In this document: positions 8,283-15,292 of the stretch, piece after piece
How the letters are laid out: each line of letters starts with the position of its first letter
Numbering within the stretch: the stretch's first letter is position 1
DNA from: Streptomyces sp. ISL-11
GTDB lineage: Bacteria > Actinomycetota > Actinomycetes > Streptomycetales > Streptomycetaceae
NCBI RefSeq assembly: GCF_018614525.1
Contig: NZ_JAGGOL010000044.1
Coordinates: 1-37,592, forward strand
DNA length: 37,592 bases
Direction of reading: 5' to 3'
Made by a program: the position numbers and the translations under genes
The notes under the pieces: model-generated
The model's input: the letters and a program-made list of their open reading frames with translations, nothing else
The model's database searches: none
Told to the model about the DNA's origin: nothing

Positions 8283-8729
8283 TTACTGCTTACCAAACGC
8301 CCTGCGATCCAGGCCGATGCAGAGGAGGAGTGACAGCAGAACCGCCACGGATGCCACGATCGCAGTCAGCCAGCCGAAGCGTAGAGCAAAGATAACCACC
8401 AAGGCCTGTATGGCACTTGAGCCGACTAGCCTGCCTACGGCGGAACCCTGATTTTTGATAGCACAGGCAATGCCCCGACAGCTCCAAATGTTTGTTACCA
8501 CGGCCAGTGCTCCAAAAATCATGGCAGCAGCGATGCCCGCAGTAGCCCCGGAGTTATCATACTTCTCTTCAGGGCCAATCCCGTTGAAGAACATAGGGGC
8601 GAACAGAAAGCAATACCCCGCAATCAGCAGCGTCTGCCCTGCCACCAGGATTATCGTTACCCAAAGCAGCGCGCGATGACCAATAGCCACTGAAGCCTGC
8701 CTCTCATAAATTGGAGGGGTGCGAAACAT
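8283..8729 (-). CDS. four-helix membrane protein, possible immunity partner
   Basis: 148 residues from the ATG at 8729. Four hydrophobic stretches are visible: ALLWVTIILVAGQTLLIAGY (about 24-43), ATAGIAAAMIFGALAVVT (about 62-79), AIQALVVIFALRF (about 106-118) and TAIVASVAVLLSLLLCIGL (about 122-140). No family is recognised. It starts 57 bases after the stop of the toxin-like gene on the same strand and shares its lower GC. Small multi-helix proteins directly downstream of polymorphic toxins are often immunity proteins; that role is inferred here. The ATG lies in the loop of a 10-bp hairpin. A GTG at 8690 with GAGAGG 9 bases upstream is a good alternative start and would remove the first 13 residues. 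Confidence 0.6.
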   Translation of the reverse strand: MFRTPPIYERQASVAIGHRALLWVTIILVAGQTLLIAGYCFLFAPMFFNGIGPEEKYDNSGATAGIAAAMIFGALAVVTNIWSCRGIACAIKNQGSAVGRLVGSSAIQALVVIFALRFGWLTAIVASVAVLLSLLLCIGLDRRAFGKQ

Positions 8730-8751
8730 CGATCACAACGGCGCACCCCTC
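8714..8751 (-). terminator. 10-bp hairpin between the toxin-like gene and the membrane-protein gene
   Basis: Perfect arms GAGGGGTGCG (8714-8723) and CGCACCCCTC (8742-8751) with an 18-base loop that contains the ATG at 8727-8729. It could end most transcripts from the upstream gene or hide the start codon of the downstream one. Confidence 0.55.
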
Positions 8752-8786
8752 AGACAATATTTTGGGGTGGAGGCTAGTTCTCCACG

Positions 8787-10174
8787 CTACTTCGTCAGCG
8801 TGTGAAGGTCGCCGTCATTCACGGACAGCAGGCACCAGCCCTTGAGCTCCTGAATTGCTTGGTAGGTCGTCATGTCCGTGTCGCGAGCGTACTGCCCGAA
8901 GAATCGGCCCCAGGAATTGTTGTAGTAATCCATCCGATGATGCGCCTGCGCAGCGGCCTCGCTCATGTTGGGCGGCTTTGGCCCCAGTTCGTGCCGGTCA
9001 GCGAACCCCTTGGCGGTCTTGGCACCCATCTTCAGGGCCATCACCCCATTCCATGTGCAGTGCCGGTAGGCATCCTTTCGGCCACCATTCCCGCTGCTGC
9101 CGGGCCACATACCTCCCGCCTGCCCCTCTTTGTTCGCTGCATTCACACCAATCACAGAGGCGTCATAAGCCTCCTTGCATATAGCCCACCTGCTCGGCCA
9201 CTTGCAGAAACTCTTTTCAGCGCTGTTCATGGTGGGCGCGTAACCGCGCAAAGCGGGAGGCTGCGACTCTGGGGCCCAATCGGGGGCAATGGCAAACTTG
9301 TCAAAGTCGGCTGGCGCTCCCGGCTGCTCCCCTTCCGGGACTACCTCCCCGCCGATGAACTTTTCCGTCGCAGCCGATTGGGCAGCCTCGCTCACCCGGT
9401 TGGACAGTACGCTCGCGTCACCGAACAAGGTGACGTTCTTCAGTGAGGCGCTGTGGTCAACCGCGAACCATTTTGAACCACGTTCGAGATCATCGGCCGG
9501 GTTGAGCAGAGTAGGCATTCCCACTGTCGCCGCATATGCGCCACCGACCAGTCCGTCGCGAAAGCCGCTCGTGGACGCCAGGCTCACACGCGTGGGATTC
9601 GGCATGAACTTATCGGCGATGAGCGCGCTGGTCTCCACGGCGTTCTTCCCGACAACCGGGCCGTCTGTGCTGGGGTAAGCGTTACGAGCAGGCCCCCCGA
9701 CAGTGGTCTTGGTGACAGAAGCAGGAAGGCCGTCCAGCCAGGCTTTCGCTGCGGGATCGAGTGCACCGTCATTAGTGAGAACCAGCGCACCGTCCACCGC
9801 CGCGACCGCGCTCGCCGCGCTCAGTGGGTCCTTCCAGTCGTTGGACGAAGCCATTACCACGTGCTTCGGAGTGACGATCCCATCGCGTGCGATGGCCAGA
9901 GAGGTGTCCCGGGCGGTAGCCCCGGCGAAGCGCTTGCGTTTCCGTCAGCTTCGGAGGCACCTTTCCAATGAGCCTTGGAAATATTTACCGCGGTGTCTAC
10001 CGAAGTGCTTCCAGATATGCGCGTCAAACTCGCAGAACTGCCGGAGCCCACACTGGAGATCACTGGATTGGAGCGCAACTTCGGGCCGTCGACAGCCCAG
10101 GCGGGCGCCGCAATACTAGAAAGAAGACCGATCGAAAGCGTCACCGCAAACGATGAACGAGCAGCAATTCTCAC
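8787..10174 (-). pseudogene. frameshifted secreted CWB2-repeat protein with a toxin-like C-terminal domain
   Basis: Two open frames (10174 to about 9941, then about 9938 to 8787) join into one protein of about 462 residues if one A is added to the AAA run at 9939-9941; the joined reading is EADG-KRKRFAGATARD. The GTG at 10174 follows AAGGGG. Residues 1-27 are a signal peptide ending APAWA. Next come cell-wall-binding-type (CWB2) repeats: TRISGSTSVDTAVNIS, RFAGATARDTSLAIA, VVMASSNDWKDPLSAAS, VSLASTSGFRDGLVGG, NVTLFGDASVLSNRV. The C-terminal 130 residues carry KDAYRHCTWNGV, FADRHELG and HHRMDYYNNSWG, a RHxxW...HE...MDxxNN pattern I associate with DUF6973-like putative toxin domains. Composition is foreign. 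Unless the shift is a sequencing error or programmed, the gene is inactive. Confidence 0.75.
9939..9941 (-). other. one-base frameshift point in the CWB2/toxin-like gene
   Basis: The minus strand reads GGAAACGCAAGCGC. With a fourth A, the upstream frame continues straight into the downstream frame and completes a CWB2-like repeat. A three-base run is not a classical slippery heptamer. Confidence 0.7.
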
Positions 10175-10759
10175 ATTTCCCCTTGTGTGTAGAGGCGACC
10201 GCAGTGGGGCGTAGCTGGATTTAGGAGGTCAGCCCAACCAACACCTAAAGAGCACCCAAAGAATCACCCAAGGGATAGTAAGGGTGGATGATCACGGCAC
10301 GGCAAGGCGTGAATGCGCAAAATTAAGACATAGAGCGCATGCCGGGCCTAGGCGATGCTGTGATCGCGGTCACATACCGCCTGTGGTGCTCCTGGCCACG
10401 CGCGCCCCTTGTGACTCTTTGAGCTCCAGGCTGCGGAGACAGCACCTGCCAATTGGAAGCTGCACCTGACTGCACACTGCGCGGGGCCACGGCCCGAATG
10501 CATCAACGCCCGGCGCAAGAGATCTGTCAGCCGCCTTGCCAAGGCTCGCGCGCGCCGTAAGTGGCTTGCCAAGTCTTTCGAGCCCCAGCCAGCATGACCG
10601 CTGCTCAGTAGGCTCTGCCCAACGTCGACACCAAGTCGACACCGGACCCGGTGCGGTCCGGTTTCAGCCAGTATGAAAAGGGAGTGGGGGCAGCCCGTGA
10701 AACACCGCCTGACCTGCACAGCCGCCGATCGGGGAGGTATGCCCTCCGCTCCCCCGGTG
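10175..10759. other. right part of the island, no intact gene seen
   Basis: About 585 bases upstream of the toxin-like gene. The part next to 10174 should hold its promoter on the minus strand; no clear -10/-35 pair was found. The sequence is AT-richer than its neighbours up to about 10480. It contains CTTGCCAAG twice (near 10536 and 10564), a direct repeat GTCGACACC-AA-GTCGACACC (10624-10643) and a strong hairpin at 10641-10662. No integrase, excisionase or replication gene can be recognised. An open frame at 10348-10773 on the minus strand has no protein-like features. Confidence 0.5.
10641..10662 (+). terminator. hairpin in the island's right part
   Basis: Stem ACCGGACC / GGTCCGGT with loop CGGTGC, followed by TT. 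It has the shape of a rho-independent terminator for transcription in the plus direction, but no gene lies before it; it may be a leftover of a lost gene or part of a recombination site. Confidence 0.5.
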
Positions 10760-10798
10760 AACTTCCGGTTCACCGGGCAGCGGTTCTTCCGGATCGAG
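10760..10798 (+). pseudogene. tldD: displaced fragment of a second tldD 3' region
   Basis: Read from 10760 the translation is NFRFTGQRFFRIE, which aligns with NFQFTQQRAYAIR of the intact tldD at the same place in the protein. Composition is high GC, like the Streptomyces backbone. The fragment ends at 10798, where about 70 codons of tldD are missing and the sequence jumps, out of frame, to the last codons of tldD. AACTTCCGGTTCAC at its start is the attR-like counterpart of the core at 7853-7866. Confidence 0.75.
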
Positions 10799-10836
10799 AC
10801 AGTCTGAACACGACGCAGGAGGCGGGTCAGTGAGCC
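10799..10836 (+). repeat. first copy of a duplicated tldD end / tldE start
   Basis: This 38-bp segment encodes [13 protein letters not shown] and then GTGAGCC. It matches 10885-10922 at 35 of 38 positions by eye, 86 bases further on. A 29-codon frame begins at the GTG at 10830 and ends at 10919, but it is just the second copy read through and is not thought to be a gene. Confidence 0.75.
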
Positions 10837-10884
10837 GCGACCACAGGACCGTCCAGAGGTCCGGGGGTCGCCCCCCGGGGAAGC

Positions 10885-10922
10885 ACAGTTTCAACACCAC
10901 GCAGGAGGCGGGTCAGTGAGCC
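10885..10922 (+). repeat. second copy: original tldD end overlapping the tldE start
   Basis: Encodes [13 protein letters not shown], with the TGA at 10917-10919 overlapping the tldE GTG at 10916 (GTGA). This is most likely the ancestral tldD-tldE junction, where the two genes were translationally coupled. GGAGGCGGGTCA now serves as the ribosome binding site of tldE. Confidence 0.75.
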
Positions 10923-12325
10923 CTCGTATCACCACGCGCAGCACCAACCGGCCGCACGAGATCGTCGAGCGCGCGCTGGAGCTGTCCCGCGCGGACGGCT
11001 GTGTCGTGCTCGCCGGTGAGGAGTCCACCGCCAATCTGCGCTGGGCGCGCAACGCGCTCACCACCAACGGCGTCACCCGCGGCCGCAGCGTCACCGTGAT
11101 CGCGACCGTCGACGGCGCGGAGGGCACCGCATCGGGTGTCGTCTCGCGCTCGGCGGTCACCGCCGACGAGCTGGAGCCGCTGGTGCGAGCCGCCGAGGCC
11201 GCCGCCCGTGAGGCGGGGCCGGCCGAGGACGCCCAGCCGCTGGTGACGGGCGTGCCGCACTCCCCGCACTTCACCGACGCGCCCGCCGAGACCTCGCCGG
11301 CGGTCTTCGACGTCTTCGCGCCCGCGCTCGGCGAGTCCTTCGCCCGTGCCCGTGCCGAGGGCCGCGAGCTGTACGGCTTCGCCCGCCACGAGATGGTCTC
11401 GCACTACCTGGGCACCTCCGCCGGGCTGCGGCTCCGCCACGACCAGCCCACCGGCGCCCTGGAGCTGAACGCCAAGTCGCCGGACGGCACCCGCTCGGCG
11501 TGGGCGGGCCGGGCCACCCGCGACTTCACCGACGTGGACCCGGCGGAGCTGGACGCCGAGCTGGCCCGGCGGCTGGCGTGGGCGGCCCGGCGGATCGAGC
11601 TGCCCGCCGGGCGGTACGAGACGCTGCTGCCGCCGACCGCCGTCGCCGACCTGCTGGTCTACCAGCAGTGGTCGGCCGGCGCGCGGGACGCGGCCGAGGG
11701 CCGCACGGTCTTCTCGCGGGCAGGCGGGGGCACCCGCGTCGGCGAGAAGCTGTGCGAGCTGCCGCTGTCGCTGCGCAGCGACCCGGCCGCGCCGGGCCTG
11801 GAGTGCGCGCCCTTCGTGCTCACCGCCAGCTCCGGCGACGACGCGTCGGTCTTCGACAACGGGCTGCCGCTCGGCACCACGGAGTGGATCCGCGACGGCG
11901 TGCTGGAGCGCCTGGTCACCACCCGGCACAGTGCCGGGCTGACGGACCTGCCGGTCGCCCCGAACACCGACAACCTCGTCCTCGACGGCGGCGGCACCCG
12001 CTCCCTGGAGGAGATGGCCGCCGCCACCGAGCGGGGCCTGCTGCTGACCTCCCTGTGGTACATCCGCGAGGTCGACCCGGCGACGCTGCTGCTGACCGGG
12101 CTGACCCGCGACGGTGTCTACCTGGTGGAGAAGGGCGAGGTCGTCGGCGAGGTCAACAACTTCCGCTTCAACGAATCGCCGGTGTCGCTGCTGTCACGGG
12201 TCACCGAGGCGGGCCGCACCGAGCGGACGCTGCCGCGCGAGTGGGGCGACTACTTCACCCGGGCGGCGATGCCCCCGGTGCGCGTACCGGACTTCAACAT
12301 GAGCTCGGTCAGCCAGGGGGTGTGA
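10916..12325 (+). CDS. tldE: TldE/PmbA family subunit
   Basis: 469 residues. TldE is the non-catalytic partner of TldD; the pair forms a chamber that admits unfolded peptides. The sequence is a PmbA/TldD-family protein ([34 protein letters not shown] at the start; [46 protein letters not shown] near the end, abridged). As expected for TldE there is no HExxxH motif. The GTG at 10916 has GGAGG 9-10 bases upstream and overlaps the remnant tldD stop. Because of the insertion it is now about 2.8 kb from the working tldD and may depend on a promoter within the island or on read-through. Confidence 0.92.
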   Translation: MSPRITTRSTNRPHEIVERALELSRADGCVVLAGEESTANLRWARNALTTNGVTRGRSVTVIATVDGAEGTASGVVSRSAVTADELEPLVRAAEAAAREAGPAEDAQPLVTGVPHSPHFTDAPAETSPAVFDVFAPALGESFARARAEGRELYGFARHEMVSHYLGTSAGLRLRHDQPTGALELNAKSPDGTRSAWAGRATRDFTDVDPAELDAELARRLAWAARRIELPAGRYETLLPPTAVADLLVYQQWSAGARDAAEGRTVFSRAGGGTRVGEKLCELPLSLRSDPAAPGLECAPFVLTASSGDDASVFDNGLPLGTTEWIRDGVLERLVTTRHSAGLTDLPVAPNTDNLVLDGGGTRSLEEMAAATERGLLLTSLWYIREVDPATLLLTGLTRDGVYLVEKGEVVGEVNNFRFNESPVSLLSRVTEAGRTERTLPREWGDYFTRAAMPPVRVPDFNMSSVSQGV

Positions 12326-12351
12326 CAGCGGGGGCGCGCGGCCGGGCCGAA

Positions 12352-12357
12352 TAGACT
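12352..12357 (+). promoter_or_regulatory. possible -10 of tyrS
   Basis: TAGACT, matching the Streptomyces TAGRRT -10 type, 71 bases before the tyrS ATG. The leader between them is very pyrimidine-rich and too short for a T-box. No -35 at proper spacing was identified. Confidence 0.4.
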
Positions 12358-12427
12358 GGTCCGCGTCCCTCCGTCCGCTTCCCCCCTCCTTCCTTCCCTT
12401 TACGTCCCACCGATCCCCAGGAATGTC

Positions 12428-13852
12428 ATGACACGCCTCGGCGAATCCGTCGCCCGCGCCGGCGAGCTCCTCGCGCAGGACCTCTCCTCCGACCAGACCG
12501 TCCAGCGGCTGCTCACGGAGACGGGCTCGCGGCGCTATCTCGATCTGACGGATCTGTCGGCGAAGGAGCAGGCCGAGCTGATCGCCTCGCGCACGGTCGA
12601 GGTGCTGCCCGGGGTGGACAAGCTCGCCGAGCGCATCGACCAGCGCCGGGCCGAGGGCAAGGGCCTGGGCATCAAGCTGGGCATCGACCCGACCGCGGCC
12701 GATGTGCACCTGGGCCACGCCGTGCCGGTGATCATCCTCAGCCGCTTCCAGCGCATGGGCCATGACGTCACCCTGCTCATCGGTGACTTCACCGCCAAGA
12801 TCGGTGACCCGACGGGCCGCACGGCGGAGCGCCCGCCGCTGACGGACGACGACATCGCGCGGAACCTGGCGGGCTACCGCGAGCAGGTCCGGCCGTTCTT
12901 CGACTTCGAGAAGGTCAGCTTCCGGCAGAACAGCGAGTGGCTGGCGCCGTACACCTTCCCGGAGCTGCTGGGTCTGCTCTCCCAGGTGCCGGTCTCGCAG
13001 CTGCTCCAGCGCGAGGACTTCCGCACCCGGCTGGCCGCCGGCTCGGGCCTGACCATGTCGGAGCTGCTGTACCCGATCGCGCAGGGCCTGGACTCGGTCG
13101 CGCTGGAGTGCGACGTCGAGCTGGGCGGCGCCGACCAGCTGCTCAACCTCCAGATGGGCCGCAAGCTCATGGAGCTGCGGGGGCAGAAGCCGCAGCTCGT
13201 CGTCACGATGCCGCTGATCGAGGGCACGGACGGCACGGGCGCCAAGATGTCCAAGTCCAAGGGCAACTACGTGGGCCTCACCGCGCCCGCCGACGACGTC
13301 TTCGGCAAGATCATGTCGGTGCCGGACCGGCTGATGGAGCCGTACCTCAAGGCGTGGACCGAGTGGACCGACCCGGAGATCGCCCAGGCGCTGGCCCGGG
13401 TCGAGGAGCGGTCGCTGCACCCGATGGACCTGAAGAAGGTCCTGGCGGGCGAGGTCGTCACTGCGCTGTACGGCGTCGAGGCGGCCATGACGGCGCGGGC
13501 CGGTTTCGTGGCGCAGTTCTCGAAGAAGAGCTTCACCGATGTCGGGACGCTGCCCGTGGTGGAGCTGGCCGAGCACGGCGCGGAACCCGCGACGGCGGTG
13601 CTCAGCCAGGTCCTGGGCTTCCAGCCGAGCGCCTCGGCCGCCCGCCGCGTCGCCAAGCAGAACGGTCTGCGTCTGATCGTCGAGCACGCGGGTGGTCAGG
13701 AGTCGGTCGTCCTGGCCGAGGCCGAGGCCATCCGCCCGCTGGCCGAGGTGGTCGAGGAGACCCTGGCCAAGGCGGCCGCGGCCGGGGTGGACCGGCCGAC
13801 CGGGATCTACCTCAAGGCCGGGCGCAAGATCGCCCAGCTGAGCGGCCGGTAA
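12428..13852 (+). CDS. tyrS: tyrosine--tRNA ligase
   Basis: 474 residues. It charges tRNA-Tyr with tyrosine in two ATP-dependent steps, in the cytoplasm. Class I signatures are present: HLGH at residues 94-97 and KMSKS at 273-277. The KMSKS form (rather than KFGKT), together with length, points to the TyrZ-like branch. The C-terminus, LGFQPSASAARRVAKQNGLRLI onward, is the S4-like RNA-binding domain. The first 50 residues (LGESVARAGELLAQDLSSDQ) extend the protein beyond the roughly 420 residues of many homologues. The next in-frame ATG lies well inside the catalytic domain, so the first ATG is kept, though it has only a weak Shine-Dalgarno (CCAGGAATGTC). Confidence 0.95.
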   Translation: MTRLGESVARAGELLAQDLSSDQTVQRLLTETGSRRYLDLTDLSAKEQAELIASRTVEVLPGVDKLAERIDQRRAEGKGLGIKLGIDPTAADVHLGHAVPVIILSRFQRMGHDVTLLIGDFTAKIGDPTGRTAERPPLTDDDIARNLAGYREQVRPFFDFEKVSFRQNSEWLAPYTFPELLGLLSQVPVSQLLQREDFRTRLAAGSGLTMSELLYPIAQGLDSVALECDVELGGADQLLNLQMGRKLMELRGQKPQLVVTMPLIEGTDGTGAKMSKSKGNYVGLTAPADDVFGKIMSVPDRLMEPYLKAWTEWTDPEIAQALARVEERSLHPMDLKKVLAGEVVTALYGVEAAMTARAGFVAQFSKKSFTDVGTLPVVELAEHGAEPATAVLSQVLGFQPSASAARRVAKQNGLRLIVEHAGGQESVVLAEAEAIRPLAEVVEETLAKAAAAGVDRPTGIYLKAGRKIAQLSGR

Positions 13853-13876
13853 GGAACGCGGAGGGCAGGAGCCGGG

Positions 13877-13901
13877 GGGCGGCCGGTACACACGGCCGCC
13901 C
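13877..13901 (+). terminator. bidirectional terminator after tyrS
   Basis: Perfect 9-bp stem GGGCGGCCG / CGGCCGCCC with a 7-base loop, between the convergent tyrS and the GlsB/YeaQ-type gene. Confidence 0.7.
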
Positions 13902-13918
13902 GTCCGGTCCCGGCCCGC

Positions 13919-14197
13919 TCAGGCGTGGCTTCTGCGGGAGCCGCGCGTCCCGACCCAGAGCCGGTCGCCGATGCCGACCACAAGGACCGCGCCCGCCAGC
14001 TGCAGCAGGTGCCGGCCCCAGTCGATGCCCTTGGTCTCGTTGATGCCGAGGCCGGTGGCGGCCCAGTTGCCGAGCAGGCTGCCGATCATGCCGAAGATGA
14101 TCGTCAGCCAGATCGGGATCTGCTGTTTGCCCGGCAGGATCGCTTTGGCGATCAGGCCCAGGACCAGTCCCACGATGATTGCCCACAACCAGCTCAT
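13919..14197 (-). CDS. GlsB/YeaQ/YmgE-type stress-response membrane protein
   Basis: 92 residues. Three hydrophobic helices with Gly-rich motifs are visible: WLWAIIVGLVLGLIAKAILPG, IPIWLTIIFGMIGSLLGNW and LLQLAGAVLVVGIGDRLW. The pattern G-x-IAKAILPGK...G-x-x-GS-x-LG is the transglycosylase-associated (YeaQ/YmgE) family, whose members are induced by stress; biochemical function is unknown. GGAGG 5 bases before the ATG fixes the start. The much longer open frame to 14839 in this phase is the shadow of the DUF3099 gene. Confidence 0.88.
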   Translation of the reverse strand: MSWLWAIIVGLVLGLIAKAILPGKQQIPIWLTIIFGMIGSLLGNWAATGLGINETKGIDWGRHLLQLAGAVLVVGIGDRLWVGTRGSRRSHA

Positions 14198-14416
14198 GTC
14201 GCCTCCTCGTGCGGCGCGATATGGCGTGCCCCGCCATTCTGGGGCCGCCGCCCCTACGCCGCACTTCGGACCGCCGCCTACGCCGGATGTACGACGGAAC
14301 CGCAGGTCGGGACGCGGGCCGGCGGGCGCCCCGGTCTCGTCGCGGGAGCGGCCGCGGCGTAACGTGGAATACGTCCTGGACAAAGGCGCGTCGTCGCGGC
14401 GAGCAGGTGGTGGAAC

Positions 14417-14806
14417 GTGATGCGGAAGCAGGGCGGGCCGGAGGTCTTCAGGATCACCGGGGCCCGTCGAGGACTGGCCGAGGACGTGCGGGGCCGCCAG
14501 CGCCGGTACGTCATCTCGATGCTGATCCGCACCCTGTCGGTGGTGCTCACCGTGGTGCTGTGGAACGTCGAGCGTCATGTGGCCATAGGCACGCTGGTCC
14601 TGGGCGCGCTGCTGCCCTACGTCGCCGTGGTGATCGCCAACGCGGGCCGGGAGAACGCCCCTTCGCTGCCCGGTACGTTCGTCCCCGCGCCCACCCGGCT
14701 GTCGCTCCCGCCGACGGCCGAGGAGGACCTCGCGGAATCGGCGGCGGAATCCGGCCGCGGCCCCTCCCGGCCCGTATCCGGTGATCAGGCGCGTGACCAC
14801 GGCTGA
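14417..14806 (+). CDS. DUF3099 family membrane protein
   Basis: 129 residues. Two hydrophobic helices are close together (MLIRTLSVVLTVVLWN at about 35-50; GTLVLGALLPYVAVVIANAG at about 58-77), preceded by a basic segment (GARRGLAEDVRGRQRRY) and followed by a long Pro/Glu/Ser tail. This is the layout of the actinobacterial DUF3099 family of unknown function. The start is GTG at 14417 or the adjacent ATG at 14420, with AGGTGG upstream. It is divergent from the YeaQ-type gene. Confidence 0.85.
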   Translation: MMRKQGGPEVFRITGARRGLAEDVRGRQRRYVISMLIRTLSVVLTVVLWNVERHVAIGTLVLGALLPYVAVVIANAGRENAPSLPGTFVPAPTRLSLPPTAEEDLAESAAESGRGPSRPVSGDQARDHG

Positions 14807-14951
14807 TGCGCCGGAGGGGCCGAACGGACCGGCGGGCACTGCGCCAAGCTCAAGAAAACCTCAGATCAATCATGTGGATTCAGTGCCGCACGCCGGGCAC
14901 CCCGTGACATACTTCCTAAGCGCTCCGCATCCCCCGTCGGAGCGACAGACC

Positions 14952-14987
14952 GACGCCGGGCGGCTCCCCCCGTGGCTGCCCGGCGTC
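14952..14987 (+). terminator. terminator-like hairpin downstream of the DUF3099 gene
   Basis: Perfect 10-bp inverted repeat GACGCCGGGC / GCCCGGCGTC with a 16-base loop, 146 bases after the DUF3099 stop and 48 bases before the next gene. It may end DUF3099 transcription or insulate the downstream promoter. Confidence 0.55.
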
Positions 14988-15022
14988 GCCGTGTGCGCGG
15001 GCTCCTCCCCGGCGCGGGGCCG

Positions 15023-15028
15023 TAGAGT
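15023..15028 (+). promoter_or_regulatory. -10 element giving a leaderless mRNA
   Basis: TAGAGT is followed after 6 bases by the GTG start at 15035, the spacing expected between a -10 and a transcription start that coincides with the start codon. No Shine-Dalgarno is present, which supports leaderless translation. Confidence 0.55.
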
Positions 15029-15034
15029 CTGGGT

Positions 15035-15268
15035 GTGAACTCCCCGGAAGACGCCGTGATCTGTTCCGCCAAGGGCTGCCGTGCCGCCGCGGTGTGGGTG
15101 CTGGCGTGGAACAACCCCAAGCTGCACACACCCGAGCGCCGCAAGACGTGGCTCGCGTGCGACGAGCACCGCGAGCACCTGTCCAACTTCCTTGATCTGC
15201 GCGGCTTCCTCAAGGACGTGGTGACGCTGGAGGAGTGGGAGGCCCACTCCTCCGAACAGCCCCGCTAG
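15035..15268 (+). CDS. small Cys/His-rich protein, possible zinc-binding
   Basis: 77 residues. Cys and His residues are arranged as CSAKGC near the start and CDEHREHLSNF about 30 residues later, a plausible four-ligand zinc site. In between is a Trp-rich segment (AVWVLAWNNPKLHTPERRKTW). No enzyme motif is seen. I recognise it as a conserved Streptomyces hypothetical only; some homologues carry an 'acetone carboxylase' label that nothing in the sequence supports. The gene is convergent with moaA with only 24 bases between, so their transcripts may overlap. Confidence 0.8.
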   Translation: MNSPEDAVICSAKGCRAAAVWVLAWNNPKLHTPERRKTWLACDEHREHLSNFLDLRGFLKDVVTLEEWEAHSSEQPR

Positions 15269-15292
15269 CCGGAGCGGGCCGGGGCGCCCCCG

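Noticed and set aside
10639..10663. hairpin ACCGGACC-CGGTGC-GGTCCGGT as a recombination core
   Set aside because: It is not repeated at the left end of the island, so it is treated as a terminator-like hairpin.
10348..10773. 141-codon open frame in the island, considered as a remnant recombinase
   Set aside because: No integrase motif (R...HxxR...Y or serine recombinase signature) could be found, and it overlaps the displaced tldD fragment in antisense.
10651..10833. 60-codon open frame ending NTTQEAGQ
   Set aside because: Only its last codons are protein-like and these belong to the displaced tldD terminus; the frame before it is unrelated to tldD.
12326..12427. T-box leader for tyrS
   Set aside because: The leader is too short and pyrimidine-rich; no specifier loop or T-box consensus is present.
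13919..14839. 306-residue protein on the minus strand
   Set aside because: Only the last 92 residues, starting at the ATG with a good ribosome binding site, form a recognisable protein; the rest is antisense to the DUF3099 gene.
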